A stretch of DNA of 64,000 nt from TMP-24 sp041397305 (lineage in GTDB: Bacteria; Pseudomonadota; Alphaproteobacteria; Rhodobacterales; Rhodobacteraceae): the NCBI GenBank assembly GCA_041397305.1, contig JAWKWX010000002.1:310001-374000 (forward strand), in the 5' to 3' direction. Every line of letters starts with the position of its first letter. Positions within the stretch are counted from its first letter, which is position 1. Shown here one piece after another: positions 17,004 through 24,735 of this stretch. Position numbers and translations under genes: made by a program. Under the pieces are notes generated by a model. It had not been told where the DNA came from, did not search any database, and saw only the letters and a program-made list of their open reading frames with translations.

Positions 17004-17903
17004 TCAAGCTGCCAGTTTCGGCAGCGCCGGACGGCAGGCGATGCGCTCGCGCACCAGCGTCTCGACCCGCGCACGATGCTCGCCGACCAGAGGCTGGCGC
17101 GGCGCGCGGACATGTTCGGTCGAACCGATCGCAATCGCTTCCGCCAGCTTGATCTGCTGGACGAGGAAGGTCGAGACGTCGAGGTCCAGAAGCGGACGGA
17201 ACCAGCGGTAGATCTCGCGCGCCTCGGCGATGCGACCTGCCTTCGCCAGATCGTAGATCGCCTGGTTTTCCTTCGAGAAAGCGATGGAAACGCCCGACAC
17301 CCAGCCATCGCAACCCATCAGGATCGCCTCAAGCCCAAGGTTGTCGACCCCGGTCAGAACCTTGAACCGGTCGCCCACGGTGTTGAAGATTTCCGTGCAG
17401 CGGCGGATATCGTCCGAGCTTTCCTTGATCGCCACCATCAGCGGGTTTTCGGCCAGCTCGACCATCATCTCGGGTGTCACATCGACGCGGTAGCCCACGC
17501 GGTTGGAATAGATCATCACCGGCAGCCCGCCTGCATTGGCGATGGCATTGAGGTTCGCGATCGTCTCGGCGCGGTTCGTATGATAGATCGGCGAAGGCAC
17601 GATCATCAGGCCATCGGCACCCGCCTTGGCCGCACGCGCGGCCAGCGCACAGGCTTCGCGCGTCCCGGCCTCGGAAATCGTCAGAAGAACCGGCTTCTTG
17701 CCCGCAACCGATTTCGCGGCCTTCAGGACCTCCAGCCGTTCGTCGGGCGACAGCATGTTGCCCTCGCCGAGCGTCCCGCAGGTAATCAGGCCCGCATTGC
17801 CCGCATCCATCTGCAGGCCGAAGCAGCGCTCCATCTCGGCGCGGTCCAGTTCCCCTTCGGCCGTGAACTTGGTGGTCACGGCCGGCATCATTCCCGTCCA
17901 CAT
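17004..17903 (-). CDS. Pyrroline-4-hydroxy-2-carboxylate deaminase (DapA/NAL superfamily)
   Basis: A 299-residue class I aldolase-fold protein. Motifs of the dihydrodipicolinate synthase superfamily are present: CGTLGEG (carboxylate loop), the Tyr in IYSNRVGYR and the Schiff-base Lys in MVAIKESSDD (about residue 155). In hydroxyproline catabolism this fold converts pyrroline-4-hydroxy-2-carboxylate to 2-oxoglutarate semialdehyde with loss of ammonia. The ATG at 17903 is preferred because AAGGAG lies 10 bases upstream of it; an ATG eight codons earlier would place that ribosome site inside the gene. It follows the transporter ATPase by 25 bases. Confidence 0.88.
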   Translation of the reverse strand: MWTGMMPAVTTKFTAEGELDRAEMERCFGLQMDAGNAGLITCGTLGEGNMLSPDERLEVLKAAKSVAGKKPVLLTISEAGTREACALAARAAKAGADGLMIVPSPIYHTNRAETIANLNAIANAGGLPVMIYSNRVGYRVDVTPEMMVELAENPLMVAIKESSDDIRRCTEIFNTVGDRFKVLTGVDNLGLEAILMGCDGWVSGVSIAFSKENQAIYDLAKAGRIAEAREIYRWFRPLLDLDVSTFLVQQIKLAEAIAIGSTEHVRAPRQPLVGEHRARVETLVRERIACRPALPKLAA

Positions 17904-17928
17904 TCTCTCAGAACTCCTTGGTTTCATC

Positions 17929-18651
17929 TCAGTGGGCGACTTTCAGGAAAGCCGCCGTTTCCGGTTTCTCGGGCGCCTCGAAAATCTGGGCGGGCGTGCC
18001 GATCTCATGAATAAGCCCCTCGCGGAAGAAGGCAACGCGGTCCGAGACCTCGCGCGCGAACCGCATCTCGTGTGTCACGCAGATCATCGTCATGCCTTCG
18101 CTGGCCAGAAGGCGCAGCGTGTCCAGCACCTCGCCCACCAGCTGCGGATCAAGGGCCGATGTCACCTCGTCAAACAGCATGTAGTCGGGCGACATGGCCA
18201 GTGCCCGCGCGATCGCCATCCGCTGCTGCTGGCCACCCGACAGGCGCGAGGGATAGACCGACAGCTTGTCCGCCAGCCCCACATGTGACAGCTGCTTCAC
18301 CGCGATCTCGTCGGCCTCGGCCCGGCTCATTCCCAGGACCTTGCGGGGTGCAAGGGTCACATTTTCCAGGACCGTCAGATGCGGGAAGGCGTTGAACTGC
18401 TGGAAAACGATCCCGATCTTCTGGCGCAGCTTGTTGAGATCGGTCTTCGGGTCATGCACGACGGTTCCGTCCACCGTGATCTTGCCGCCCTGGATCGGCT
18501 CCAGCCCGTTGATGCAGGTCAGAAGCGTCGACTTGCCCGAGCCGGAACCACCGATGACCGTGACCACCTCGCCCTTCTCGACCTTCAACGACACACCTTT
18601 CAGCACCTCAAGGGCGCCAAAGGCTTTCCGGACATTTTCAATCTCAATCAT
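17929..18651 (-). CDS. Polar amino acid ABC transporter ATP-binding protein
   Basis: A 240-residue GlnQ/HisP-type ATPase. Walker A GGSGSGKST (about residue 32), Q-loop FQQFNAFPHLT, signature LSGGQQQRMAIARAL and Walker B YMLFDEVTSALD are intact, with the switch His in VTHEMRFA. It powers the importer formed with the two permeases and the binding protein upstream. The ATG at 18651 lies inside the end of the permease gene (8-base overlap); an upstream TTG would lengthen it without need. The substrate, probably hydroxyproline, is inferred from the operon. Confidence 0.92.
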   Translation of the reverse strand: MIEIENVRKAFGALEVLKGVSLKVEKGEVVTVIGGSGSGKSTLLTCINGLEPIQGGKITVDGTVVHDPKTDLNKLRQKIGIVFQQFNAFPHLTVLENVTLAPRKVLGMSRAEADEIAVKQLSHVGLADKLSVYPSRLSGGQQQRMAIARALAMSPDYMLFDEVTSALDPQLVGEVLDTLRLLASEGMTMICVTHEMRFAREVSDRVAFFREGLIHEIGTPAQIFEAPEKPETAAFLKVAH

Positions 18652-19297
18652 TCTCGCGCCACCGTGCCTCAAGCCGACCGCCCAGACGGGCGATCGGGAA
18701 GGAAATCAGGAAATAGATCGCGCCGGTGATCAGCAGGATGAACAAAGGCTCCTGCAGGCGCGTGACCAGAATCTGGGACGAGCGCAGAAGCTCGATGATC
18801 CCGAGCCACAGGACAAGGGCCGTGTCCTTCATCACACCGAGCGTCAGACCGATCCAGCCCGGCAGCGCCACTCGCAGCGCCATGGGCAGGGTCACGTTCG
18901 CCATGTCCTGTGCCCAGGTCATGCCCAGCGAGCGCGCCGCGCGCCGGGTGACGGCGGGCACGGCCTCGATGCCGCCCCGGACGATCTCGGCGCAATAGGC
19001 CGAAGTGTAAAGCGACAGCATCACGCAGGCGACCATGAAAGGCGACCAGCCGAAACCGGCAATCGACTGGAAGGCATTGGCCAGGATCAGCTGGATCAGC
19101 AGCGGCACCGAGCGCAGCACATCAAGGACAAAGGTCAGGGGCGCCGCCGCCAGCGCCGAGGCCTGCGCCTTGAAGGCGCCGAAGATGGTGCCAAGAAGCG
19201 TGCCGAAGAGGACCGCGACGACCGTGATCGACAGGGTGATCCCGGCGCCTTTCGCCAGGAACATCAGGTCCTTGAGGGTGAGAGCCGTATCGAACAT
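18644..19297 (-). CDS. Polar amino acid ABC transporter permease 2
   Basis: A 217-residue inner-membrane permease of the His/Glu/Gln type with about five hydrophobic helices (for example ITLSITVVAVLFGTLLGTIF at the N terminus). The EAA loop that docks on the ATPase reads EAVPAVTRRAARSLGMTW. The ATG at 19297 gives a normal N terminus MFDTALTLKD. It pairs with the permease at 19307 to form a heterodimeric channel. Confidence 0.9.
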   Translation of the reverse strand: MFDTALTLKDLMFLAKGAGITLSITVVAVLFGTLLGTIFGAFKAQASALAAAPLTFVLDVLRSVPLLIQLILANAFQSIAGFGWSPFMVACVMLSLYTSAYCAEIVRGGIEAVPAVTRRAARSLGMTWAQDMANVTLPMALRVALPGWIGLTLGVMKDTALVLWLGIIELLRSSQILVTRLQEPLFILLITGAIYFLISFPIARLGGRLEARWREND

Positions 19298-19306
19298 GTC
19301 CAACCC

Positions 19307-19972
19307 TCAGTACCGGAACAGACGCCAGGCGATCAGCCTTGCGCCCAGCATCACCGCCTTGGCGATCAGATAGTATAGCACCGCTGCCAGCGCGAAGAAT
19401 TCGAAGGTGCGGAAGGTACGCACATTCAGCTCTTGCGTCACGCCTGCCAGATCGGTCGCAAGGCCGACGGTCAGTCCGAGCGAGGTCATCAGGATCGCCC
19501 AGACCATCTGGTTCGTCATTGGCGGGAAGGAAATGCGAAACATCTGCGGCATCACAACCGACCAGAAGGCCCTGAGGGGGCCCATGCCCAGCGACCGCGC
19601 CGCCCGCGTCTGCGTCGGCGGAATGGCCCTAAGCGCACCACGGAAGGTCTCGGCCAGATAGCCCGCATTGTTGAAGGTGATCCCGGCCATAAGCGCCCAC
19701 CAGGGACTGAGATGGATGCCGAAGGACCCGAGGCCGAAATGCGCCATATAGATCTGGAAGAGCGCGGGCGTATTGCGCGCCACCTCGATCCAGGTGGTCG
19801 CGGCACCATGGGCCAGACGGTTCGAGGACATCCGCGCAACCGCCAGCAAAACAGCGAACGCGATCCCCAGGACCATCGACAGGACGGCAACCTCGACCGT
19901 GACCAGCGCGCCCCACATCATGTCGGGCAGCGCGCGGAAGGCCTGATGCCAATGGAACGTATAGTTGAACAT
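19307..19972 (-). CDS. Polar amino acid ABC transporter permease 1
   Basis: A 221-residue His/Glu/Gln-family permease. The first membrane helix follows MWGALVTVEVAVLSMVLGIA, and the EAA loop is RAIPPTQTRAARSLGMGP. The ATG at 19972 is chosen because GGAGGGG lies 4-5 bases before it; a longer reading to 20014 lacks a ribosome site. It ends 9 bases before the second permease. Confidence 0.9.
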   Translation of the reverse strand: MFNYTFHWHQAFRALPDMMWGALVTVEVAVLSMVLGIAFAVLLAVARMSSNRLAHGAATTWIEVARNTPALFQIYMAHFGLGSFGIHLSPWWALMAGITFNNAGYLAETFRGALRAIPPTQTRAARSLGMGPLRAFWSVVMPQMFRISFPPMTNQMVWAILMTSLGLTVGLATDLAGVTQELNVRTFRTFEFFALAAVLYYLIAKAVMLGARLIAWRLFRY

Positions 19973-20045
19973 TGCCCCTCCGGGCCGGTGAAGGACGAAA
20001 GAGGGGGCGTGCACTCAGGGAGGAGGCACGCACCCCCGGGACGGC

Positions 20046-20852
20046 TCAGCGATAGACGCCGTCGATCGTCAGGCCCGGCGCGGTGCCGCCGACCCATTTG
20101 TCATAAAGTTCCTGATAGCGGCCCGAACGGACCTGCTGGTTCACGAAGAGGTTGAGGTAGTTGATCAGCCCCTGTTCCTCGCGCAGCGCAATCAGGCTGA
20201 CATAGTCGATCGGATAGGGCGCGTCGCCCGCGATCTTCAACCCCGGATACTGGCCCGACGCCACGATCGACGAAGCCACGGTCGATGTCACGACGGTCGC
20301 GTCGATCTGACCCTGGCTGAGGGCAAGGAACACATCGGCCTGCGACTGGTAGGGCCGGAATTCGCCCGCACCCCAGGCCTTGATGTTTTCCTCAAGCTTG
20401 ATGCCTTCGAAGGTCCCCGCGACCGAACCCACCACATGGCCCGACATGCCTTCGAAATTGTCGACGCCCGCGCCTTCGCGCGTCAGGACGACATTGGTGA
20501 AGGCGAAATAGGGGATGGAAAAGCCGATGGTCTTTGCGCGTTCCAGCGTGTCCGAGGTCGAGGCGACGCCCACGTCCGCGCGACCCGAGACAAGCGCGGG
20601 GATCCGGTCCGGGAAGGGCGTTTCGACATATTCGGGCGTGACACCCAGCGCGGCAGCGAGGTCGTTGCAATAATCGACGTCGAAGCCCACCGGATTGTTG
20701 TCGGCGTCGCGCGACCCCATGGGCGGAAAGTCCAGTACCACGGCGCAACGCAGCGTGCCCGAGGCGATGATGTCGTCAAGCTTGTCGGCCTGGGCCGTGC
20801 CCGCGGCTAGCAGTGCGGCCAGGCTGACGGTGGCAAGATATGTCTTTTTCAT
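20046..20852 (-). CDS. Periplasmic amino acid-binding protein of the hydroxyproline-linked ABC importer
   Basis: A 268-residue SBP_bac_3 family protein. Residues 1-22 are a signal peptide (KKTYLATVSLAALLAAGTAQA). The mature protein begins DKLDDIIASGTLRCAVV, with the family motif PVGFDVDYCNDLAAALG and a C-terminal YDKWVGGTAPG. The ATG at 20852 has AGGAGGG 6 bases upstream. It is the first gene of the long minus-strand operon and would deliver the inducing amino acid to the permeases; hydroxyproline as ligand is inferred from the catabolic genes downstream. Confidence 0.92.
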   Translation of the reverse strand: MKKTYLATVSLAALLAAGTAQADKLDDIIASGTLRCAVVLDFPPMGSRDADNNPVGFDVDYCNDLAAALGVTPEYVETPFPDRIPALVSGRADVGVASTSDTLERAKTIGFSIPYFAFTNVVLTREGAGVDNFEGMSGHVVGSVAGTFEGIKLEENIKAWGAGEFRPYQSQADVFLALSQGQIDATVVTSTVASSIVASGQYPGLKIAGDAPYPIDYVSLIALREEQGLINYLNLFVNQQVRSGRYQELYDKWVGGTAPGLTIDGVYR

Positions 20853-20916
20853 TGTGTTCCCTCCTGTCGGAAACGCGCTCCCCCCGGGGAATCGCGATGC
20901 GTCGCTTCTACTGGAT

Positions 20917-20928
20917 ATTGGATCCAAT
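20917..20928. promoter_or_regulatory. Candidate GntR operator, 12-bp palindrome ATTGGATCCAAT
   Basis: A perfect 12-bp palindrome lies in the divergent gap between the binding-protein gene and the GntR gene, 65 bases upstream of the binding-protein start. GntR regulators of the FCD branch often bind short palindromes such as TTGTATACAA or TTGGATCCAA. A wider imperfect pair CTGGATA (20911) and TATCCAG (20969) also frames this gap. Assignment to the neighbouring GntR protein is inference. Confidence 0.6.
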
Positions 20929-21015
20929 TTACAATAGACTTTATCCGCAAGAAAGTGGATGCATTCCGTATCCAGAGAATCTAACGATGCTGCCAAGGCA
21001 GTTTTTCGCAGGCGA

Positions 21016-21696
21016 ATGATGATGGCACTGAAGCTCAAGGCCACCAATCTGGGCAGCATGCCATCCCCGGCCGACGTTATCTTCGACGCACTCCGCGAAG
21101 CGATCGTCGAGGGCGAGCTGAAGGATGGCGAGACCCTGCGACAGGATCATATCGCGAGCATGTTCAACGTCAGTCGCATCCCGGTGCGCGAAGCTCTTGC
21201 GCGGCTAGAGGAACAGGGGCTCGTCACCACCCAGCGCCACAAGGGCGCGGTCGTCTCCTCGCTTTCGCACGAAGAGATCGCCGAGATGTTCGAGTTTCGC
21301 GCGCTGATCGAAGGCGAGGTGATCCGCCATGCCGTGCGTGTGATCAGCGACAGGACGCTTGCGGAGGCAAAGGCCTTTGCCGAGGCGTTCGCCGCCGAGA
21401 CCGACAGCGGCAAATGGGCGCAGCTCAACCGGCTTTTCCACTACACGCTCTACAAGGATTGCGGACGGCCCTATCACTTGCAGATCGTCTCGAAGGCGCT
21501 GGACAAGATTGCGCGCTATCTGCGTGCCCAGCTCGTGCTGACCCATGGCATCGCGCGGGCGCGCATCGAACATGAGGGGATCCTGAAAGCCGCGATGGCG
21601 CGCGATGCCGACGAGGCCGCCGCCCTCACCCGCGCCCATATCCTCGGCGCCAGCCGGTCGCTCATCAGCTTCTTGCAGGCGCAGGAAAAAGACTAG
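21016..21696 (+). CDS. GntR/FCD family regulator, probable controller of hydroxyproline catabolism
   Basis: A 226-residue regulator. The winged helix is at residues 20-80 (SPADVIFDALREAIVEGEL ... SRIPVREALARLEEQGLV), and the FCD ligand-binding domain follows with its metal/ligand His residues (LNRLFHYTLY and IEHEGILKAA). It is divergent from the transporter-led operon, the usual layout for a local regulator. Three consecutive ATGs occur at 21016-21024 after AGGCGA; an upstream ATG at 20959 would run into the predicted operator region and is less likely. Confidence 0.87.
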   Translation: MMMALKLKATNLGSMPSPADVIFDALREAIVEGELKDGETLRQDHIASMFNVSRIPVREALARLEEQGLVTTQRHKGAVVSSLSHEEIAEMFEFRALIEGEVIRHAVRVISDRTLAEAKAFAEAFAAETDSGKWAQLNRLFHYTLYKDCGRPYHLQIVSKALDKIARYLRAQLVLTHGIARARIEHEGILKAAMARDADEAAALTRAHILGASRSLISFLQAQEKD

Positions 21697-21778
21697 ACCG
21701 CGGTGCGGGCGTTTTTCGCTTCTCAAGCTGTCTCACCCTGTTAAGGTGGCGAGGTCTGATCTCTGACAAGAACCGTGG

Positions 21779-22399
21779 ATGACAACCGAACCCGGCAAAC
21801 GCCAACCCTATCGCCGTAACGAAGACCGGCGGCACGAGATCGCGGAAGCAGCCATAGCCTGTCTGGTGCGTGACGGGCATGCAAAGCTCACCGCCCGTGC
21901 GGTGGCCAGGGAAGCGGGTCTTTCGCTCGGCCATATCACCTATCACTTCCGCGATATGGACGAGATATTGTGCGAGGCCTATCGGCTCGCCTCGGCCCGC
22001 CTGCGGCAGGCGACTGCCGAGGATCTGCGCGCAAGCGCATCCGGCGACCCGCTGGATCGGCTCGACGCCTTCGTCCGGGCCGGGTTCAAGGCCGATTTCC
22101 TGTCGCGCGGCTATCTGCGGCTGAGGCTCGATCTCTGGTCGGCGGCCGTCGATCATCCGACCCTCGCCGAGACCGAAGCGGCGCTGTACGAAGGCTACCG
22201 CGAAGAGCTTGCTGCCCTTCTCGGCGATCTTGCCCACGACCGGCAGGCGCAGGCGGCCCGCATCTGTGCCGCGACAGACACGATCATGGCGCTGCTCGAC
22301 GGTCTCTGGCTGGACTGGATCCGCCGGGGCAATGAGAGGGCGCTGGAGAATGGCCTGTCGACGGCGCTGGACCTGGCGCGGGCGCTGACCAAACCCTGA
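21779..22399 (+). CDS. TetR family regulator with BetI-type C-terminal domain
   Basis: A 206-residue TetR-family protein. The DNA-binding helix-turn-helix is near residues 20-62 (ARAVAREAGLSLGHITYHFRD). The C-terminal part (LRLRLDLWSAAVDHPTLAE) resembles the TetR_C_6 domain found in BetI and RutR-like proteins. No betaine genes adjoin it. It is convergent with the operon at 24436-22424, whose promoter carries a palindrome of the sort TetR proteins bind, so that operon is the likely target. The ribosome site is weak. Confidence 0.82.
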   Translation: MTTEPGKRQPYRRNEDRRHEIAEAAIACLVRDGHAKLTARAVAREAGLSLGHITYHFRDMDEILCEAYRLASARLRQATAEDLRASASGDPLDRLDAFVRAGFKADFLSRGYLRLRLDLWSAAVDHPTLAETEAALYEGYREELAALLGDLAHDRQAQAARICAATDTIMALLDGLWLDWIRRGNERALENGLSTALDLARALTKP

Positions 22400-22423
22400 T
22401 GCGCACCGAGAGACGCCGCTGAA

Positions 22424-23197
22424 CTAGCCCCGGTGCCGAAGCAGGAACTCCCGGATCGGCAGAAGTGCCCGCTCCGTCGCCTCGATGAAGATCGCGTGCT
22501 TCAACCCATCCAGGATCACGAGTTCCGCATTCGGCATCGACGCCGCGATTTCCCGGTTCAGGCGTGGATTGCAGCCACCATCATTTTCGCCGGTCAGCAC
22601 AAGCGCGGGCGCGGCGATCTCGTGCAGCCATGGCCCCATCTCGGTTTCGGCATAGATGTCGAAGACATTGAGGAAAACCTCGGCGTTCGTGTCCATCACC
22701 TGTTTCTTGCGCCAGTCGATCACATCCGGCCGCGCGGCGGCGAACGCGTCGGTGAACCAGCGCGCGGCAAGCGTATCCAGGACCGGCCCGATCCCCCTGT
22801 CGCGCATCGCCTGAACGACGGCGCGGACCTTCTGGCTGTCATCCTCCGTCCGAAAGGCGGCCGTGGAATAAAGCCCCAGCGACAGGACCCTGTGGGGAAA
22901 GCGCCGCGCATAGGCGGGCGCGATCATGCCGCCCAGCGAATGACCGGCGAAATGCGCCCGCTCTATGCCAAGACGCGCCCGCAATGCCTCCAGATCATCC
23001 ACCAGATCATCCAGCCCGAACCGCCCCTCCGGCAGGGGCGACAGGCCGTGGCCGCGCAGATCGTAGGTCACGCAGGTGAACCGGTCCTTCAGCCCCTCGA
23101 CCAGCCCGGCAAAAGTGGCCCGGCGGGCGCCGATCCCGTGGATGAGGAACAGCGCCGGGCCTTCTCCGGTGACTGAATGGGAACAGTCGATCACCAT
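22424..23197 (-). CDS. Alpha/beta hydrolase (enol-lactonase-like)
   Basis: A 257-residue alpha/beta hydrolase. The oxyanion region is LFLIHGIGARRATF, the nucleophile elbow is AGHSLGGM (Ser about residue 92), the acid is in GENDGGCN and the base His is in LKHAIFIE. The fold and length resemble 3-oxoadipate enol-lactonases and meta-cleavage hydrolases. The ATG at 23197 lies one base after the stop of the tautomerase gene, so the three-gene unit monooxygenase-tautomerase-hydrolase is compact. The set suggests breakdown of an unsaturated or cyclic compound; substrate unknown. Confidence 0.85.
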   Translation of the reverse strand: MVIDCSHSVTGEGPALFLIHGIGARRATFAGLVEGLKDRFTCVTYDLRGHGLSPLPEGRFGLDDLVDDLEALRARLGIERAHFAGHSLGGMIAPAYARRFPHRVLSLGLYSTAAFRTEDDSQKVRAVVQAMRDRGIGPVLDTLAARWFTDAFAAARPDVIDWRKKQVMDTNAEVFLNVFDIYAETEMGPWLHEIAAPALVLTGENDGGCNPRLNREIAASMPNAELVILDGLKHAIFIEATERALLPIREFLLRHRG

Positions 23198-23198
23198 G

Positions 23199-23396
23199 TC
23201 ACGATCCGGGTTTGGGGTCGGAGGCAAGGCGCCCGGCAACAGCCCAGTCCGCCTTCGCCACGTCGGCGAAGATGATGGTGACCGATTCGGGCGTGCCCCC
23301 GCAGGTCGCGACCCATGCCTCGGTGACGGCCTTCGCGCAGGCGCGTTTCTGATCGGCCGTGCGGCCCTCGAACATCTCGATCCTGATGACTGGCAT
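23199..23396 (-). CDS. 4-oxalocrotonate tautomerase family protein
   Basis: A 65-residue protein starting MPVIRIEMFEGRTADQKR. After removal of Met the N-terminal Pro is the catalytic base of this family, and the helix ADQKRACAKAVTEAW and strand SVTIIFADV fit the beta-alpha-beta fold. Such enzymes ketonise dienols or act as dehalogenases or hydratases. It lies between the flavin monooxygenase and the hydrolase and probably works on an intermediate between them. Confidence 0.88.
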   Translation of the reverse strand: MPVIRIEMFEGRTADQKRACAKAVTEAWVATCGGTPESVTIIFADVAKADWAVAGRLASDPKPGS

Positions 23397-23404
23397 GTCC
23401 CGCC

Positions 23405-24436
23405 TTACTCCCCGATTTCTGCCCCAAGGCCGGTCACATGCGGCATGACCTCTGCCGCGAACCGTTCCATCATCTCCAGCGTCTCAGCCTGCGGCTGGCC
23501 GAAGTTCGACGAACTGATCACGTCGTCGATGCCCAGTTCGGCATAATGCGACAGCTTGTCGATCATCTCCTGGCGCTCACAGATCAGGAGGTTGCTGCCC
23601 AGTTCCTCGATCGTCTGCTTGCGCGGCAGGGGCCTCACGATGCCATGGTCGACAAGTCCCGGCCCGCCGAAGACATTGTCGAAACGCTCATAATAGGCAT
23701 AGGCCCGGTCGAGCTTTTCGCGCGCGTCGGCGGCGTCCTTCGCCAGGTAAAGCCCGCGCTGCAGCGACAGCCGGTTGGTACCACCGTCCGGCGCCGCGGC
23801 GCGGCCGCGATGGAAGGCGCCGACCTGCGCTGCAAGGATATCCTCGCTCGCGCCGAGGGGCGTCGTCTGCACATGATATCCACGCCGCGCCGCCGCCTCG
23901 ATCCCCTCGGGCGCCATGGAGGCCAGCTGCAACGGCACCGGCCGGTCGGGCCTGGGCATCACCGTCAGCGCATCGAACCTGTACCAGCGCCCGTCCCAGC
24001 TCACCTCTTCCCGCGTCAGCAGGGCTTCCAGTACTGCAAGCGATTCCTCGAATCGCGCCCTCGTCTCCTCCATCGGCACGCCGAGCCGCCCGGTCTCATA
24101 CCCGAAGGCCCCCTTGCCGACGCCCAGCATCAGGCGGCCCTCGCACAAGGCCTGCGCCTGCACCACTTCGCCTGCGAAGATGCGCATGTCGCGGATCGGC
24201 AGCTGGCAGATCGAAGTCACCAGTTCCACCCGCCGCGTCCGCGCCGCGATCGCCACCGCCATCTGCAGGGGTGACGGGATGAGCAGCAGGTTGACCAGAT
24301 GATGTTCCGGAATGCCCACCCCCCGATACCCGAGCCGGTCGGCCGCGACCGCCTGTTCCAGCACCTGGGAATAATGCCTGCCCGCCCCGATCTTCGGATC
24401 GAGGAGGTGGCTGTTGAGGAAATGGATGAGCTGCAT
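23405..24436 (-). CDS. LLM-class flavin-dependent monooxygenase
   Basis: A 343-residue luciferase-like monooxygenase. The N terminus MQLIHFLNSHL is the usual first strand; GVGIPEHHLV, RLMLGVGKGAFGYE and FARFEESLAVLEALL-like segments are typical of the group that uses reduced FMN or F420. It is the first gene of a three-gene unit with a tautomerase and a hydrolase. No flavin reductase gene is adjacent. A promoter with a perfect TATAAT lies 10 bases before the ATG, so the message would be almost leaderless. Confidence 0.88.
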   Translation of the reverse strand: MQLIHFLNSHLLDPKIGAGRHYSQVLEQAVAADRLGYRGVGIPEHHLVNLLLIPSPLQMAVAIAARTRRVELVTSICQLPIRDMRIFAGEVVQAQALCEGRLMLGVGKGAFGYETGRLGVPMEETRARFEESLAVLEALLTREEVSWDGRWYRFDALTVMPRPDRPVPLQLASMAPEGIEAAARRGYHVQTTPLGASEDILAAQVGAFHRGRAAAPDGGTNRLSLQRGLYLAKDAADAREKLDRAYAYYERFDNVFGGPGLVDHGIVRPLPRKQTIEELGSNLLICERQEMIDKLSHYAELGIDDVISSSNFGQPQAETLEMMERFAAEVMPHVTGLGAEIGE

Positions 24437-24446
24437 CGCCAGCCCG

Positions 24447-24464
24447 ATTATAGTACGATCGTAC
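24447..24464 (-). promoter_or_regulatory. Near-leaderless promoter with overlapping palindromic operator
   Basis: On the minus strand TATAAT (24447-24452) stands 10 bases before the ATG at 24436, which places transcription start within a few bases of the start codon. Directly upstream is the perfect 12-bp palindrome GTACGATCGTAC (24453-24464), which would sit in the -10/-35 spacer. A repressor bound there would block RNA polymerase; the TetR protein at 21779 is the best candidate. Confidence 0.6.
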
Positions 24465-24537
24465 CAGATCAGACCAGGCTCGCCGCGTCAAGCGGTTCAT
24501 CCGCGGCGCTGCGCATCGATCCGACATTGATGGGGCG

Positions 24538-24585
24538 CGCCCCCGGGAGGGCCCGAACCCTCGACCCGCCGCAAAGAAGGTCGCT
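24538..24585 (-). pseudogene. Decayed partial copy of the tRNA-Arg(UCU) 3' half
   Basis: Bases 24538-24580 match 24662-24704 of the intact tRNA-Arg without gaps at 34 of about 42 positions when both are read on the minus strand. The copied part covers the anticodon (TCT retained), the anticodon 3' stem, the T arm (GGGTTCG) and the acceptor 3' side (CCTCCCGGGG). The D arm is missing and the T stem no longer pairs well, so it should not make a functional tRNA. It lies 124 bp downstream of the intact gene, as an attachment-site relic or failed tandem duplicate would. Confidence 0.65.
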
Positions 24586-24598
24586 GGTTCAAGTTCCC

Positions 24599-24621
24599 AA
24601 CCGCTTGTAACGCAAGCGGTT
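24599..24621 (+). terminator. Strong hairpin followed by T-run on the plus strand
   Basis: AACCGCTTG (24599-24607) and CAAGCGGTT (24613-24621) form a perfect 9-bp stem with loop TAACG, followed by TTTG on the plus strand. It lies between the tRNA copy and the intact tRNA-Arg. No plus-strand gene ends just before it, so it may be a relic of a lost gene or a processing structure of the tRNA transcript. Confidence 0.5.
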
Positions 24622-24658
24622 TTGATCGCGTCATTTCGCCATGAAATTACGGTGGAAC

Positions 24659-24735
24659 TGGCGACCCCGGGAGGACTCGAACCCCCGGCCGGCCGCTTAG
24701 AAGGCGGCTGCTCTATCCAGCTGAGCTACGGGGCC
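24659..24735 (-). tRNA. tRNA-Arg (anticodon UCU)
   Basis: Read on the minus strand from 24735: 7-bp acceptor GGCCCCG pairing with CGGGGTC, D arm GCTC...GAGC, anticodon stem GCCGC/GCGGC with loop CTTCTAA (anticodon TCT), 5-base variable loop and T arm GGGGG-TTCGAGT-CCTCC. CCA is encoded (24659-24661). All arms pair, so the gene looks functional. It decodes AGA and AGG codons. Confidence 0.95.

Noticed and set aside
24538..24600. Second functional tRNA-Arg
   Set aside because: The D arm and 5' acceptor strand are missing and the T stem is mismatched, so it was called a decayed copy.
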